Positions 43,701-55,221 of a stretch of 64,000 nt of DNA are shown here, piece after piece. The stretch is from Fistulifera solaris (Eukaryota; Bacillariophyta; Bacillariophyceae; Naviculales; Stauroneidaceae): assembly GCA_030295235.1 (NCBI GenBank), contig AP026148.1, positions 248,001 through 312,000 of the forward strand, written 5' to 3'. A program made the position numbers and the translations under genes. The notes under the pieces are model-generated. The model had not been told where the DNA came from. It ran no database searches and saw only the letters and a program-made list of their open reading frames with translations. How positions within the stretch are numbered: position 1 is the stretch's first letter; each line of letters opens with the position of its first letter.

Positions 43701-44941
43701 GAATGCAACGGATCGACAGCACCAGATGTGTTGATTCCACAAGCAAAGACTTCCCCTTGATTGGTGGCATACGCCGAATGATACGGACCGCAGGAGACGG
43801 AAAAAACACCGTTCAGTCGTCCGACCCGACTTTCCGCGGAAACTTTGGAATCTTCCGGGCTTCTCGCCGTCATGTCATCATGCAGTGCACTAGATGCGAG
43901 GGGACCCCATGAATAAACCGCGAATTCAAAGCCCTTCGTCTCCTCTGACTTTGGAACCGCAATCGATCCCGATATGTTCCTTTGTAAGGCCGACAAATTA
44001 CTAATGCTCCTTTTCGGCAGTAACGGTTGGATTTCTGGCTTTACTTGCGAAGTATAAACATCATTTTGTATTGTTTCTTGATCAATTTCCATTTCTGGAT
44101 CATCCGACTCAGCTTCCGTCTGTTCTATGGTAATTTCCTGAATGTACGTGGTCAAAAGCATACTGCTATGCTCGTGCAGAATCATATCATCCCCACCAAA
44201 AATACTGACAGAAAGCCGGCGACTCGCCACCAGGCTACTCGAGCGCCGATACGATCGTGCTCGCGGTGGACGTAAAGCACTGACAGACTCTTCGTCGTCA
44301 TGTTTCTCAGCATGCTCGAACTGCGCCTGCGTTCGTTGCACGAGCAACGACGCCCGTGCCGATTGTCGTACTTGTAAGGTGCTACTGCAACGCAGCATTT
44401 GTAAAGGTATGCGATTCGAATGAGCGAATTCGGCTGTCCGTAGACGTTCGGATAAATCAGACGCACTCGGTAAATGATCCAGACGCTGCCGCAAACTTCC
44501 CAACATGCTATTGACGGACTCAAACATGGCTCTACCGAGGCGTCTCGGGCGATTGAGTCGTTCTTCGATCTCTCTCAAGTCATTGTCAATGTCGCTCAAG
44601 GAGATGTCTGGGTTATTCATGTTATTATTATTGTTGTTGTTTTCATTGTGGTCTGCCATTGTTCTGTAATCGTAAAAATCAGAACAAGATTGCCTTTTTT
44701 CCTTCAAAACAAGTAATAAACCTTCCGTCTCCCTTTTTAATATCTCGCAATCACGCACCACGCACGCACCGTCACTCGTCGTCATTCCGCTCATCCGTTC
44801 GTCATTTGTTGCTGGAGCAAGGAGCTCCGTCAGTGATATCTCGACGACGGACGGACAGGTCCCCGAACAATCTTCGTTCGCTTCCGTCACGGTTCCAGGC
44901 TCCAGGCCTTTTGTCATGCTACTTTTCAGACGATAGTTCAT
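40736..44941 (-). CDS. HECT-type E3 ubiquitin ligase with RCC1 repeats (HERC-like)
   Basis: About 1400 residues. After an acidic, Asn-rich N-terminus, RCC1 blades occupy about residues 340-760, for example FVRHVSCGWDHTAAITDMGV and VVHAAAGNDHTVLVTRSGTL. A HECT domain follows at about 1020-1400: RMKLRVKFKGEDGVDAGGVT, REFFHLVSDELFD, LGLYNGVLLDVHFP. The catalytic part is at the 3' end: PELDFDALEQNAEYEGGYTK, then LPTSHTCFNTLLLP with the active Cys. The long frame stops at 41126. Between AFKKV and RPEELELLVVGTP there are two shifts, one base lost at GG 41158-41159 and one gained in the A-run 41117-41122. Correcting both reads AFKKGVLRIMESSSLDLFRP. HERC-like enzymes transfer ubiquitin from E2 via the Cys; the substrate is unknown. 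Confidence 0.9.
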
Positions 44942-45168
44942 AAACGCCGACTTTCCTTTCTATTGGAGAGTGGTGTTTGACAGTGTTGTCAAAGAGTCAA
45001 CGAAACACGTCATCAGCCATGACACACATCACCAAACTTCCCCTTCGAAACCAGTTTATTGCTCACAACAAACAAAACATGATTTTTTTTGTTGCCGTTG
45101 TTAGTCCTGGCAATCGCTACAAGTCGCGGGAAGTCTATTGCATTTCAACGAGAAACTAGATATCCAGG
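44942..45168. promoter_or_regulatory. Divergent promoter region, HECT gene / CLC gene
   Basis: Only 227 bp separate the two divergent start codons, so both promoters must be within it. No specific element is identified. Confidence 0.4.
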
Positions 45169-46979
45169 ATGAAGAAGCATGCATGTCTGCGCCGGTTCAC
45201 TTGCATAGCACTTCTTTTGATTATTCAAGCGATTGGAGCTTTTCAGACACATTTCCTCCCATCGGCCATTTTTCACTCTGTCCAAGCAAGGACTATTACA
45301 AGTACATCGTTTCAAGAAACATGTTTGTCAAGTTATCGAAATGGAGATGAAATTGGATCTCTTGTCACCAACATGACAGACGTTTTAGCATTAGCAATAC
45401 AGCCACCGGGCAAAGTCGGAAAAAATCCTTTGGCCACAGAAAATCCGACCGTCGACGAGGAAGGAGCGCAATTGTCGATTACCAATGAAGGAATGGCACC
45501 AACAAACTTATCTTACGGCGACAAAACCAGTGATTCATCCAGTTTACCTACATTGAGTGACTCTACGAAACATGCGCTGCAATTCCGTGCAATTTACAAA
45601 GATCTACTGAAAGCTTCCATTATCGGTCTGGCATCGGGTGTCGCTATTTCAACCTTCAAACTGGCAGTCGATGGTATTCGTCATGCGTTTTATAGTAATC
45701 CCGCGCTATTGGCGCAATCTTGGTACCGGGTTCTCATCCCTGTGATAGGTGGGTTGCTGGTGGGATGCTTGTCGCTGCCGGGTACCTTTCCTCCAGGAAT
45801 GATTGATGTTCTCGCCGATGTCGATCGGGAATCAAATCTCCCAGTACGATCCATTCGAACTAGATTACAGCAACAACTGCAGTCGCTTCGGAAATCGGTT
45901 GCCGCTGCAGTTACATTGGGGACTGGTGTAGTCTCGGGCCGGAAGGCCCTTGTGTGGAGCTCGGTATGAGTGTAGCACGATCTTGTATGGACATGCAAGC
46001 CAACGGCAACCGTGTGGACCGAGTTGCCTGGAATCGAATGTTGTTGGCATGTGGTGCCGCTTCGGGTGTGGCCGCAGGATTCAATGCACCTCTCTCGGGT
46101 ATTTTATTTGCCATGGAGGTGATTCGAAACGCGTTTCGCAAAAATGAAAACGTCGACGACTCATTGAACACGTCGATGCTGTCGGCACCGTCTACTATAG
46201 CCCCCGTGGTTGTCTCCTCTGTTATGGCGGCTTTGGTGACACAACGGCTGGTGGGTGCGCATGTGGTCTTGCACTTGTCGCACTACACGCTCCGCAATCT
46301 TTTGGCGGAAATTCCTCTCTATGCCATGTTGGGGACGCTTTGTGGTTTCGTGGCCTTTGAATTCAATCAATTCAGTAAGCTCAGCAAGGATATCTTTCAG
46401 GGAAATCGTGGTTTCACTTTTGTGAGATCGTTTATGAAGAGGGCACCAAATTCATTGAAGCCCATGATGGGAGGTACTGTCTGCGGTATCCTTGGATTAA
46501 TCGTTCCAGGAGTTTTATTTGTAGGCTACGACTCCATCAATGCCCTTCTCAACCATGATGCACTGTCGACAAGCCATCTGTTGATGCTTCTTTTGACAAA
46601 GGGATTTGCAACAGCAATATCGGGTGGATCGGGACTTGTTGGAGGAACTTTTGCACCATCGTTGTTTTTGGGTGCCATGACTGGTGCTTCCTTTTACAAT
46701 TTAGTCAACGGCATTTTTGTATTTTTTGCCACTTCGACCGGTTCCTTATCGGGTTTTCCGCTTTCCGATCTGCCAGGATTCACCATGGTCGGAGCAGCGA
46801 GTGTTCTAGCTGCTCTGTTCCGAGCTCCTTTGACGGCTACTATGTTGTTGTTCGAGTTGACGCATGATTACAAAGTACTTCTTCCACTCATGGTGAGTGC
46901 GGGGATTGGGTCTGTTGTACGAGATATTTTGGAGACCAAAGCAACAGTAAAGTATGTACAAAACAATATCAAAGCATAA
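45169..46979 (+). CDS. CLC-family chloride channel, plastid-targeted, one frameshift
   Basis: About 600 residues. RRFTCIALLLIIQAIGA|FQTHFLP is a signal peptide with Phe at +1, as for plastid import. CLC helices follow, from LLKASIIGLASGVAISTFKL. At the first selectivity loop the frame breaks near 45926-45931. One added base gives GTG(V)SLGPEGPCVELGMSVA, the GxGPE.P motif with its gating Glu. The second filter is GSGLVGGTFAPSLFLGAMTG. After FNAPLSGILFAMEV, the position of the proton Glu in CLC exchangers is Val, as in animal channel-type CLCs, so a passive anion channel is more likely. No C-terminal CBS pair is present, as in short plant CLC-e/f types. It probably sits in a plastid or thylakoid membrane. 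Confidence 0.88.
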
Positions 46980-47190
46980 ACTAGAATTTGATCAAATTAT
47001 TCAAGACTGCAATTTAGTCGTGAGACTGCACTCCGTGAGCCTTATCCCTTATAAAGTACTCAACCACTCAACTTCGACAAAAACATTCGTTGCACCGCAA
47101 AACAAAAAGAAAGATAAGAAACGTGCTTTTCTTTCATTGTTCATCCGGTTCATTGCTCATTTGTCGTTTGAAAAGACCTTAAGAAGAACT
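46980..47190. promoter_or_regulatory. Short intergenic region
   Basis: 211 bp between two plus-strand genes. AT-rich; no motif is assigned. Confidence 0.35.
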
Positions 47191-47912
47191 ATGAGTGATC
47201 AGCTGAAGTTCATGTCATACAAATCTCCCAAAACGGTGGTCGCCGAATCGGTACGTGTTGACAGATGATGGTATCGAAGAGAAATAAAGTGAGACTGACA
47301 TGTAACGCTTTTGCATCGCAGGTCTTTCAGTTTATGCATGGTACGAATACTTTATAAAGAGTAAATTGCGTGTTCAGGTCGCAAGGTCTCACCTTTCATT
47401 TCTTTCTCAGGCCTCATTTATGGTGCAGCATGGGGTTTGGTAAGCATTCAACTATCTAACGTTTCGTGATCTTCACCGTCGAGATAATCAACCGCTTATT
47501 TATACTTGTATTGCAGGTAACACCGTTTCCAGCTCCGGGATCTGCTGCCGCAGCTCGAGGTACGTGACAAACAGGGGGTTGATGAGTCTACCGTACACTT
47601 CCTCTAACGTTTTGTTTCAAAGAAGCAGCAACGGGAATTTTCCGACCCGTTCCAGTGTTTAGCTCTTTGTCGGCTGTTCCTTCCAATGCGATTTTCTTTG
47701 CAAGTCTGCTAGGTTACCAACGGTTTTGTTCGAAGGGTTTGGAGCTCATTCGGAGAAAGGAAGATGTGTACAATGATCTATTTGGTTTTGCGATGATTTG
47801 GCCTTATTATTCCTACATACTGAACTATTCGGAGCGAAGACTGATTCTTCATAACCGCTGCGTAGGTGGAGCAGTTCTTATGTCCATCGGATATGCGACT
47901 TTCCTTGCGTGA
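47191..47912 (+). CDS. Small five-exon membrane protein, perhaps Tim17/22/23-like
   Basis: Five exons fit a single frame: 47191-47250, 47322-47340 (19 bp), 47411-47439 (29 bp), 47517-47559 and 47623-47912, each bounded by GTACG/GTAAG and CAG/AAG. The product is about 147 residues: MSDQLKFMSYKSPKTVVAES, VFQFMHGLIYGAAWGLVTPF, then a longer exon with SLSAVPSNAIFFASLLGYQR and RRLILHNRCVGGAVLMSIGY. Two to four hydrophobic segments with Gly-rich faces and a late RCVGG resemble the Tim17/Tim22/Tim23 family, including the complex I subunit NDUFA11, but the match is weak. It is the most intron-dense gene in the window. The acceptor of exon 5 could be six bases later without changing frame. Confidence 0.65.
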
Positions 47913-48045
47913 GCAGAATTTGAACTTTCATTTCATTTTATGTAGCAATTAAGCAACAACGAGTTCTATGCAGTAGAATTGAGACCTCGTTTATCGTAGA
48001 AGAGTGCTGATTAGTTGCATAGCCTATTCCTTTATAAAACCCTGG

Positions 48046-51000
48046 TCAAGCAGTCTTTCGGTGTCGCCCGTTTCGCCGCTCAACGCGGCCAGCCCATTCC
48101 CCACCTTCAGAGGACTTTGTTGACGAAGCGTTTGATACGCTTCGTGAATGAGTAGGGTCAGGGTTGATCTGATTGGCGGAGTTGTCACTATTTGATCTTT
48201 CGTGCTTTTTCTTCGCACGAGCAAGTTCACGCTGCCGATCCCATTCTAATTGCAACTGCTCAATCCGTTTTCGTTGCTGCTCGGCTTCTTGGGCAAGTCG
48301 CTTTTCAAACTCCGCACGTTCCTTCTCGTGCTTCTCCAGAGTTTTCAGGTGCTGTTCCTCACGCTCCACTTTACAACGTTGGAGACTGTCCATGCGACTA
48401 TCGTAAACTTTCCTTGCTCGTTGCAAATTCTTTTGAAAATCCTGGTCTAACTTCCGCAATTCATCATCCGACTCTTCCTCGTCGGAGTAAGCATCATCGA
48501 CATCCTTTCTGCTCGTCTCGCTTATGGGCGACGTCGTTCGACTTTCAACCTGACCGTGCAGTAAAGACCCGCAATTCTCGTCATTATCGCCTGATAATTT
48601 CGCAGTGAGAGAGGGGGCCGTATCCTCGGCTCGAATCGAATCACCAGAGGCAGTCAAACCTATGGTTGGGGCCACTTGCGTAGTTATTTGAGGCGCAAGT
48701 ATTGAATTCGGAATTGTGGTGTGCACCTGCTCTAACGATATTGTCCGCGTTGGTGTTGGTGGTTGTACGGGAGGATCACATTGTGGCGGCATTTGTTGAG
48801 CGACGCTTTCGTTGACTGAATATGCATGACTGGACTGTCCTCCGGAGACTTGGACTTGCACCGGAATGGGTGCCTGGCCGTTTTGACCATTATTTACGCG
48901 GGAAACATAGTCCGTTTGAAGAGATTGCTGGGTAGGCATGGAATTGATCGGGTACGGCGGAGGACTAGGACCTACTGCTTGCACCATAGCTTGTTGAGAT
49001 GAAGCAACGGGGAAGGACGACAATGAATGATGTTGTGGGACATGTATCTGCTGGTGTTCTGTCGGTACGGACTGATTTGATCCGAATGCTTTCTGAGGCG
49101 TCAAATAGACCTGCGATGGTACATGCTGTCCGTTCACATTCGGATTAAATTCTTGTTGAGCTTGAAAGTGAGGGTGCGGAATCTGGGCTGATGAAACGTT
49201 CGACTGAGAATAGTCGAATACAGTCGCTGAATGCGGAAAATGGTGTTCTGTATCAGCGGTATTTGAACCGCTGGATTGTGCACATTAGCTCCCTGGAGAA
49301 ACTGTGTCGGCTGCTGTTGCTGGTGCTGAAAGTTCATCGGCATTTGTTGCTGAAAGGATGCATTTTGCAAATGCTGTACGTTTGCGTTAGGGTTAACAGG
49401 CACGGGCGTCGGCAGTTGCAACTGTTGTGCAGGTGGATGAACGGTGTGCTGTACAGGGTGACTTGCGATCATGTTCTGAGCATTGCCAATTCTGACCGCA
49501 TATCTATCCTGCTTCATTCGTGCAGCCCGAGCAAGTCCACTAATCGTTTCACTTATTTCTAAGACTGCTCCCTGGGGGATGCCAAGCTCCTGTACCATTT
49601 CCTTTGCTACTTGAATGGGATCATCCTCGACTAGGTCAAAGTCGAACTGTACATTCTGGGTTTGGCCTTCGATTGGAAGAGTAACCACTAGCTTCAAAAT
49701 TTCATCAGCATATGGTCTCACGTTTTGGCCTTCATCCTCTATCACGACTGTGGCGACAACATAATTATAAGTCGGCGTTTCTTGCCTAGAATCAACCGAT
49801 TTGCTTTCCATGAAACTTGGTGCAGCTACTTCAGAAGGCTGCGGCACGATGTTTTGTGTCGAACTATCATCAACACCTCTTGACACACTCAAAGTCGTAA
49901 TATCCACACCTATCTCAACTGCGTCTCCCTGTATGGGAGCAACGGTCGCTGCATGCATTTGTTCGTCTTCTTTCCATTCAGTGTCACGACCCATCAAAAC
50001 TTTCACTTTTTTCATGTTCGTTTCGCTCTCAGGCATTTCTTCAAACTCGTCACCATCATCATCATATTCTGTGGCCAGTCGAGATATCCGCGGCGGTAAA
50101 TCTGTTTCGTCATCGTGAAGATTGTTACTTTCCAATGCCAAGGGGTTCGACGTCGTGGATTGTGACTCTGCAGCTTCGGATATCATCGTTTCACGCAATG
50201 GAGGGTCTACTATCACTTCGTCATCGTCATTTTCCCGTATTGCTAAAAATGGATGTTGAAGTAAATCTGTTGCCGATGGACGAATGTAGTTGCCCTCGTT
50301 GTCTCGGTATCCCAGGCAAAAGTTAACAAAGTCTCTGGCGTGCTTGCTCTGTATTCGACCGAGTATTTCTGGCGGTTCACCGCTAGACACCTTCTTGTAA
50401 ATTTGAGCCGGGTTATTGCATTCTGAATATGGGATTTCTTGCGTAAATATCTCGAGCACACACATTCCAAAAGCATAAATGTCGACCTTTTCATCATAAG
50501 GCTTGTCCTCGTACATATCAGGAGCCATGAATTCAGGTGTTCCAAGCACGCTGAGCACTCTCCCGTTTCGATGTACCGTACTAAGTCCAAGATCGCCTAT
50601 TCTTAGATCACCCGACGTTCCATTGATAAATATATTCTCGCTGTCTCATCAAGTGTGAGTACGCTATCGCAAAAACGATTTCTTGTATTTGTTCTCTTTG
50701 TGTTCTTACCATTTTAGATCTCGATGAATGACAGGAGGATCTTGAGAATGTAAGTATTCAAGCCCCTTCAAAATTTGTATAGCCCATCGTTTCGCGATTT
50801 TCCATCGAATCACTTGCACTTTACTTATAAAAGCTTTCAAAGTCCCAGAGGAGAGAATTTCCGTAACAAAGTTGACTTCTTGTCGCTCTCGGTTTACCCA
50901 CGATCCATGAAAACTGATAATATTGTGATGATGCAGCCTTTCCAAAAGTCGTACTTCATTAACGATTCGGTTTCGCTCGTTCTTCGGTACTCCCGATAAA

Positions 51001-51625
51001 TTCACGACGTTCCAAGCGACCTCAATTCCTTCCTGCGTATCGTATGCTCGGTAAACATCCTTCGAGGCCCCGCTCCCCAGCTTTTCTCGAAAACGGACAT
51101 ATCGACCTCCGGGGGACCTTTCCACGATAGCATTTTGTATCTCCGGGCTACTAATGTATTCATTTAAATCATTGGAAGTGGAGTTGCTAACTGGGTCTGT
51201 GCGAGCCGGTGCCGAAACGACCGATCCAAGAGCTGATCTCGAGTCATCCTTAGCATTTGCAAAGAAGAATCTTTCGCGGCAACATCTATCGTCGCCGAAT
51301 CTGAAATTGCATGACTAAGAGGCTGTACGAACGACGATGCTGTTGGGTCTCCCAATTTCCCGTCGTCTGGTGCGTTTGCTGAACCATCCAGAAAAATGAC
51401 TTGCTTGGGTACTTCTATTTCCGCTACTTCGGTATCGGATGTCTGCAGCAAAGCCTGCTCTAAAGAAGCAGGAAGCGTCACTGCGGATACAACGGACTCA
51501 TCTTTTTCTTTCGATAGCTTCAAGTCCGGTACATCAAGATTCGTGTTGTTGACACAATCATAACCGCTTTTTTCGGGAAGATCGATGGTGCTGAGTATCA
51601 TCTTGCCCAAATCTGACGATTCCAT
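48046..51625 (-). CDS. WNK-family protein kinase, two frame breaks
   Basis: Read leftwards from 51625. An N-terminal acidic region precedes the kinase domain: FREKLGSGASKDVYRAYDTQ (Lys in the glycine loop) and VAWNVVNL (no Lys in strand 3), the WNK signature. One intron 50641-50709 (GTAAGA...GACAG) joins HRDLKC to ENIFINGTSGDLRIGDLGLS. GTPEFMAPDMYEDKPYDEKV and DIYAFGMCVLEIFTQEIPYS match WNKs. An OSR1-C-like domain (EILKLVVTLPIEGQTQNVQF), a Gln-rich stretch and a coiled coil (KVEREEQHLKTLEKHEKERA) follow. The frame changes between N-terminus and kinase (about 51130-51275, giving NDLNEYISSPEIQNAIVERS) and again at about 49205-49290 (DTEHHFPHSATVFDYSQSNV). WNKs respond to chloride and osmotic stress. 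Confidence 0.88.
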
Positions 51626-52503
51626 TCTGTTTCTTGTTCAAAAAGTAAGCAGGTTCGATGTCAAGCCGGCAATTGGGAGAGTTGGAGAGTCAGGATAGCC
51701 TTCTGATAATAAGTGGCGGCAAAAACGACGGTGACGTTCAGCAACTGGAAATCACGGCAAGAACGCCACTGAATCTATCAATCAAATTAAAGGATATATT
51801 ATCACGCCAAGCAAGTCAAACTCAGTTTTCGCATCGAGAGAAGCGTTTGGAGAGACTTGTTAAAACGCCTATCATAATTAGAAGTCGTCTTCGGGTGATA
51901 GACGCGCAACGCCACAATAAAAGAGGAGTTCGGGCTTCGGGCGAGGGCATCGTACTTGTACGTCGCAGGGGGAGGCGGAACTTCAACGAGTACCGCATGT
52001 AGCTGTTGAGACATTACACGCCTTTGATGTGTGACGAATTCTTGTGGTGACTTTTCTATTTCGACTAGATCAAACTTTAATTAAGATTAAGACGATTTTT
52101 ATTTAAATATCAGCGGGTACCAATTCTATGTACACTAATGTAAATACGTAGTAGGGAACAAAAATTTCATCACAGCTGCACGCGCGTCTGCATCGATTTC
52201 AAAGTCATTCGAATTTCGAACGGTTGTCGCACCGGGGAGAAGACCTTATGCAGTAAACTTCAAGATGTCTATGGCTGGTTTGCTGTATACGCTCTAAATG
52301 CAGAGAGCAATTTTGGAGGACTTACTATAAGAAAGTCAGTGGAACGTTCTGGGGAGATCACGTACATGATCAGAGTAATCTCACGCTCCCTAGAGCTATG
52401 AAGCCCAGGCAAGGAGCCACAATAACCCAAGTCATCCATAATCCAACAGACTTTCCAAACGCCTTTCAAGCCTTACATTTTCACAACGGAAAGGTGTCAG
52501 GTC
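51626..52503. other. Intergenic region, no gene seen
   Basis: About 880 bp upstream of WNK and downstream of the membrane-protein gene. Open frames at 51658-52002 (+) and 52269-52469 (-) lack any family pattern. Confidence 0.4.
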
Positions 52504-53270
52504 CTAGTAGACGCCTGGCTTGAAAATCATCATACCGTAAATCGCAAACAAGAAGAGGCATGAGACCACATTTGAAATACGACGTAGCTGATAGATTGTT
52601 GGCCTTTTCTCGCCCAAAGAATTCTCCAAAGCAGATTGAGCTTTTAATTGAGTTGGACGATCCGTAAATCCCCACCATAAGCCAAACGCAAGAAGTAGAA
52701 GAAGAGTACTTTGAACGTGAAATGGTGCCATTTGGAAACTACCGTATCGAATACAAGCATTGCCGATACCAGATACAATGGATCCTGTCAAAGCGGGGAG
52801 CACAATCCACTCTTCGACAACGGGGACTTTCTCGAACCAAAGCCTCTGGGTTGGCACACTGCCACTCTCGACCACCATCCACTCGAGAACAGTTGTCGTA
52901 ATAATGCACCCTGCAAACAACATGCCGCTAACGGCATGTACGAAATTGAGAGTCGTGAAAGGAACTTCCGTGAGAGCCACCGGCCAACAACCACGAAAAT
53001 AGTTGTTTGCAATGAAGGTACTGATTGCGAAGGGCCAGACGTCAGAGAAAGTCGATCTTATTCGTGATGCCACTTGATCATCCGAGCTATCTCCGTCTTC
53101 CGACTGCAATGATAGAGCAAAGCAGCCATTAAGGCGATGACATCGAACGTGGTTCGTATCTTTTTTGGCATGCCCTGACTATGACTAGGAATTGATGGAA
53201 AGACGGGGAGAAATGATTCTGCCGGCGTGCGAAACCACAAGCAAAGATTGATGACGAAGAAGGTCTTCAT
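52504..53270 (-). CDS. Four-helix integral membrane protein of unknown function
   Basis: The start ATG 53270 opens MKTFFVINLCLWFRTPAESF, a signal-like N-terminus. The main frame 52504-53109 encodes four hydrophobic segments: LNFVHAVSGMLFAGCIITTT, WIVLPALTGSIVSGIGNACI, HVQSTLLLLLAFGLWWGFT and VVSCLFLFAIYGMMIFKP. These resemble bacterial DUF2269-type or copper-resistance-like membrane proteins, a weak match. The two parts are in different frames. A 38-bp intron from GTCATC to TTGCAG (about 53103-53140) would give KKIRTTFDSEDGDSSDDQ, but that is short with a poor donor, so a one-base error is equally possible. Confidence 0.6.
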
Positions 53271-53706
53271 GGTGTTTATTGACGCAATGTTGATTGTATT
53301 TGAGAAATGATGTTAAGGAAAGGTGTGGACGACCAGTGATGGCATGAAAAAGCGAACCGAAGGCAATTAAGTGAGAATAATATGACTGAAATCCAGTCGT
53401 GAAGTTGTTGACCGTTACCGGTAACCTTACCGTACTTCATGGTACCGTTACCGTACCGTACCCTTATCACACTACAAAGTACAAAGTACGTATACTAGGT
53501 AGTCGACTTTGTGTGGGTGCATTTTCTATTTAACGTGAAAACCTGTAACCGGTACTGAAAGTAAAAATTCTTTCAAACTTTTGCGCTCACAAATCCGAAG
53601 CGACAACGACGAAACGAGAACAGTATATTGATGCTCAACGCAAGGAAGAATGACTTTTCAGGTTCGTCGACAATGGTCTTCTTGCCACAATAATTCATAA
53701 TCAACC
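53271..53706. promoter_or_regulatory. Divergent intergenic region
   Basis: 436 bp. It contains GACTGAAATCCAGTC at 53384-53398, then a run of GGTAACC/GGTACCGTTACCGTACCGTA-like repeats (53417-53460) and duplicated ACAAAGTAC (53475-53490). It should hold promoters of the membrane protein and the prolyl hydroxylase. Confidence 0.45.
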
Positions 53707-55172
53707 ATGTTGCTTTCCGCTGTCATAATTAACCTAGTATGCCTTGCTGTCTCTCAGCCACTGGGAGGCGATGCCGTTCGAAGAATGGAGTTTATCAATC
53801 TGACGGGCAAAAAGGTCGACATCGATTGGCAGGACCCTAGCACTAATGCGACTTATCCACTTGCTACGAGCACTCCCGAGAATCAGACCATATCTTTCAA
53901 TTCATTTGCCAATCACAAATTTGTTATCCGAACACATGTAGATGAAAACTCAACGGTGCATGAAGTTATCGTTCAAGTTGTGGAAGACCAAATGGACCAG
54001 AAAGTTGTTCTGAAGGAGGGTCTTGATGTAGAACGATTATTATCTGATTATGGGAGGATGTTATATGAGGAAGAGGACGAGGCCAATGTGTCGCCCATCT
54101 CTGCGAAATACATCATGGGCTTAACTGGGAGTGACTCACAGAAAGCAGCCCATAAAGTGCTCGAGAAATGCCGCAAGGAAGCATCGCTCCGACTGGCTAT
54201 GGGTTTGAACATGGATAAGATATCTGAGTCCCTTTCGTCGTGTATGGAGCAGCAGGCGTCAACTGTCTTGATGGATATGGATGAAAAACTTTCTGTTCAA
54301 GCGTCTGTGCTAAAGCAAATATCAACGTTGGCCGAAAACTACACATGTGCCGATCCGCATAAGGAAACGAGTGAACCTATTGAAGAGAGAACTTGGGAAT
54401 ACGAAGGCGTTTCTCGTCATGTCGGTGTACTTCACAATAGACCATCAAGTCAGATTCATGTGCTCCATAATTTCATTTCCACCGAAGAGTGCGAAGCTAT
54501 CCGGCAAGCCGCCGAACCAACACTACACCGTGGGACGGTTGCGGATGGAGCGGGTGGTAGTAAATTAAGCGAGAATCGAAAGGCTTGGCAAGCAGGTGTT
54601 ACGTACGACGCTGAGAATCCAAATGATCCTATTTTGATGGTCAAAAGAGGCTTTTTGCATATGCGAACAATGTCACTGGATATGGAATGGAGTTGCCTGG
54701 TCAAGAAGATCTCATGTCAATCCAGTACTTTGGAAGTGGAGTGGATAACCCAACTCCTGACCGGTATACCCCTCACTGTAAGTACTCGATACGTTTATTT
54801 TTTAATCGATTCGTCACCCGTTCTCTCACTCTCTCGTTACCTCAAGGTGACGGAGAATGTAACGGATTCCCGCACAAGAAAGGCGGCCGTGTCGCCACCA
54901 TGGTAATGTATTGCGATGTTCCTGAATTGGGCGGCGCGACCAATTTTCAGCATGCCAACGTCTACGTTAAACCTAAAGTTGGGGCAGCCGCCTTTTTCTC
55001 GTACCTCAACCCAACAACGAGGAAGTCCGAAGAAGGTTTCACAACGCACTCCGGCTGCCCTGTTCTTCTTGGGACTAAAAGGATTGCTGTGCAGTGGATG
55101 CGAATAGGGGTGACCTCCGAAGAACCATGGGATTCCTTCGATACAAATACTATTTCAAAGAAGAAGTACTAA
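53707..55172 (+). CDS. Prolyl 4-hydroxylase (2OG-Fe(II) dioxygenase), one frameshift
   Basis: A signal peptide (MLLSAVIINLVCLAVS) indicates an ER/secretory enzyme. The N-terminal part is a beta-rich region and a helical region with Cys. The catalytic domain begins IHVLHNFISTEECEAIRQAA. The frame breaks near 54646-54650: continuing one base over gives LFAYANNVTGYGMELPGQED and MSIQYFGSGVDNPTPDRYTP. An intron 54780-54847 (GTAAGT...TCAAG) joins HC to DGECNGF, forming the HxD iron motif. PELGGATNFQHANVYVKP is typical of the family. The distal iron His is in FTTHSGCPV and the 2-oxoglutarate Lys in GTKRIAVQWMR. The product hydroxylates proline in secreted or cell-wall proteins. All catalytic residues are present. 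Confidence 0.9.
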
Positions 55173-55221
55173 AAAAGTTGATTTTTGTTTTTTCTATGTT
55201 TATTTTCCACTGATTTTGTCT

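Noticed and set aside
51658-52002. 114-codon plus-strand frame upstream of WNK
   Set aside because: It overlaps the likely WNK promoter, with no recognisable domain and no splice or start support.
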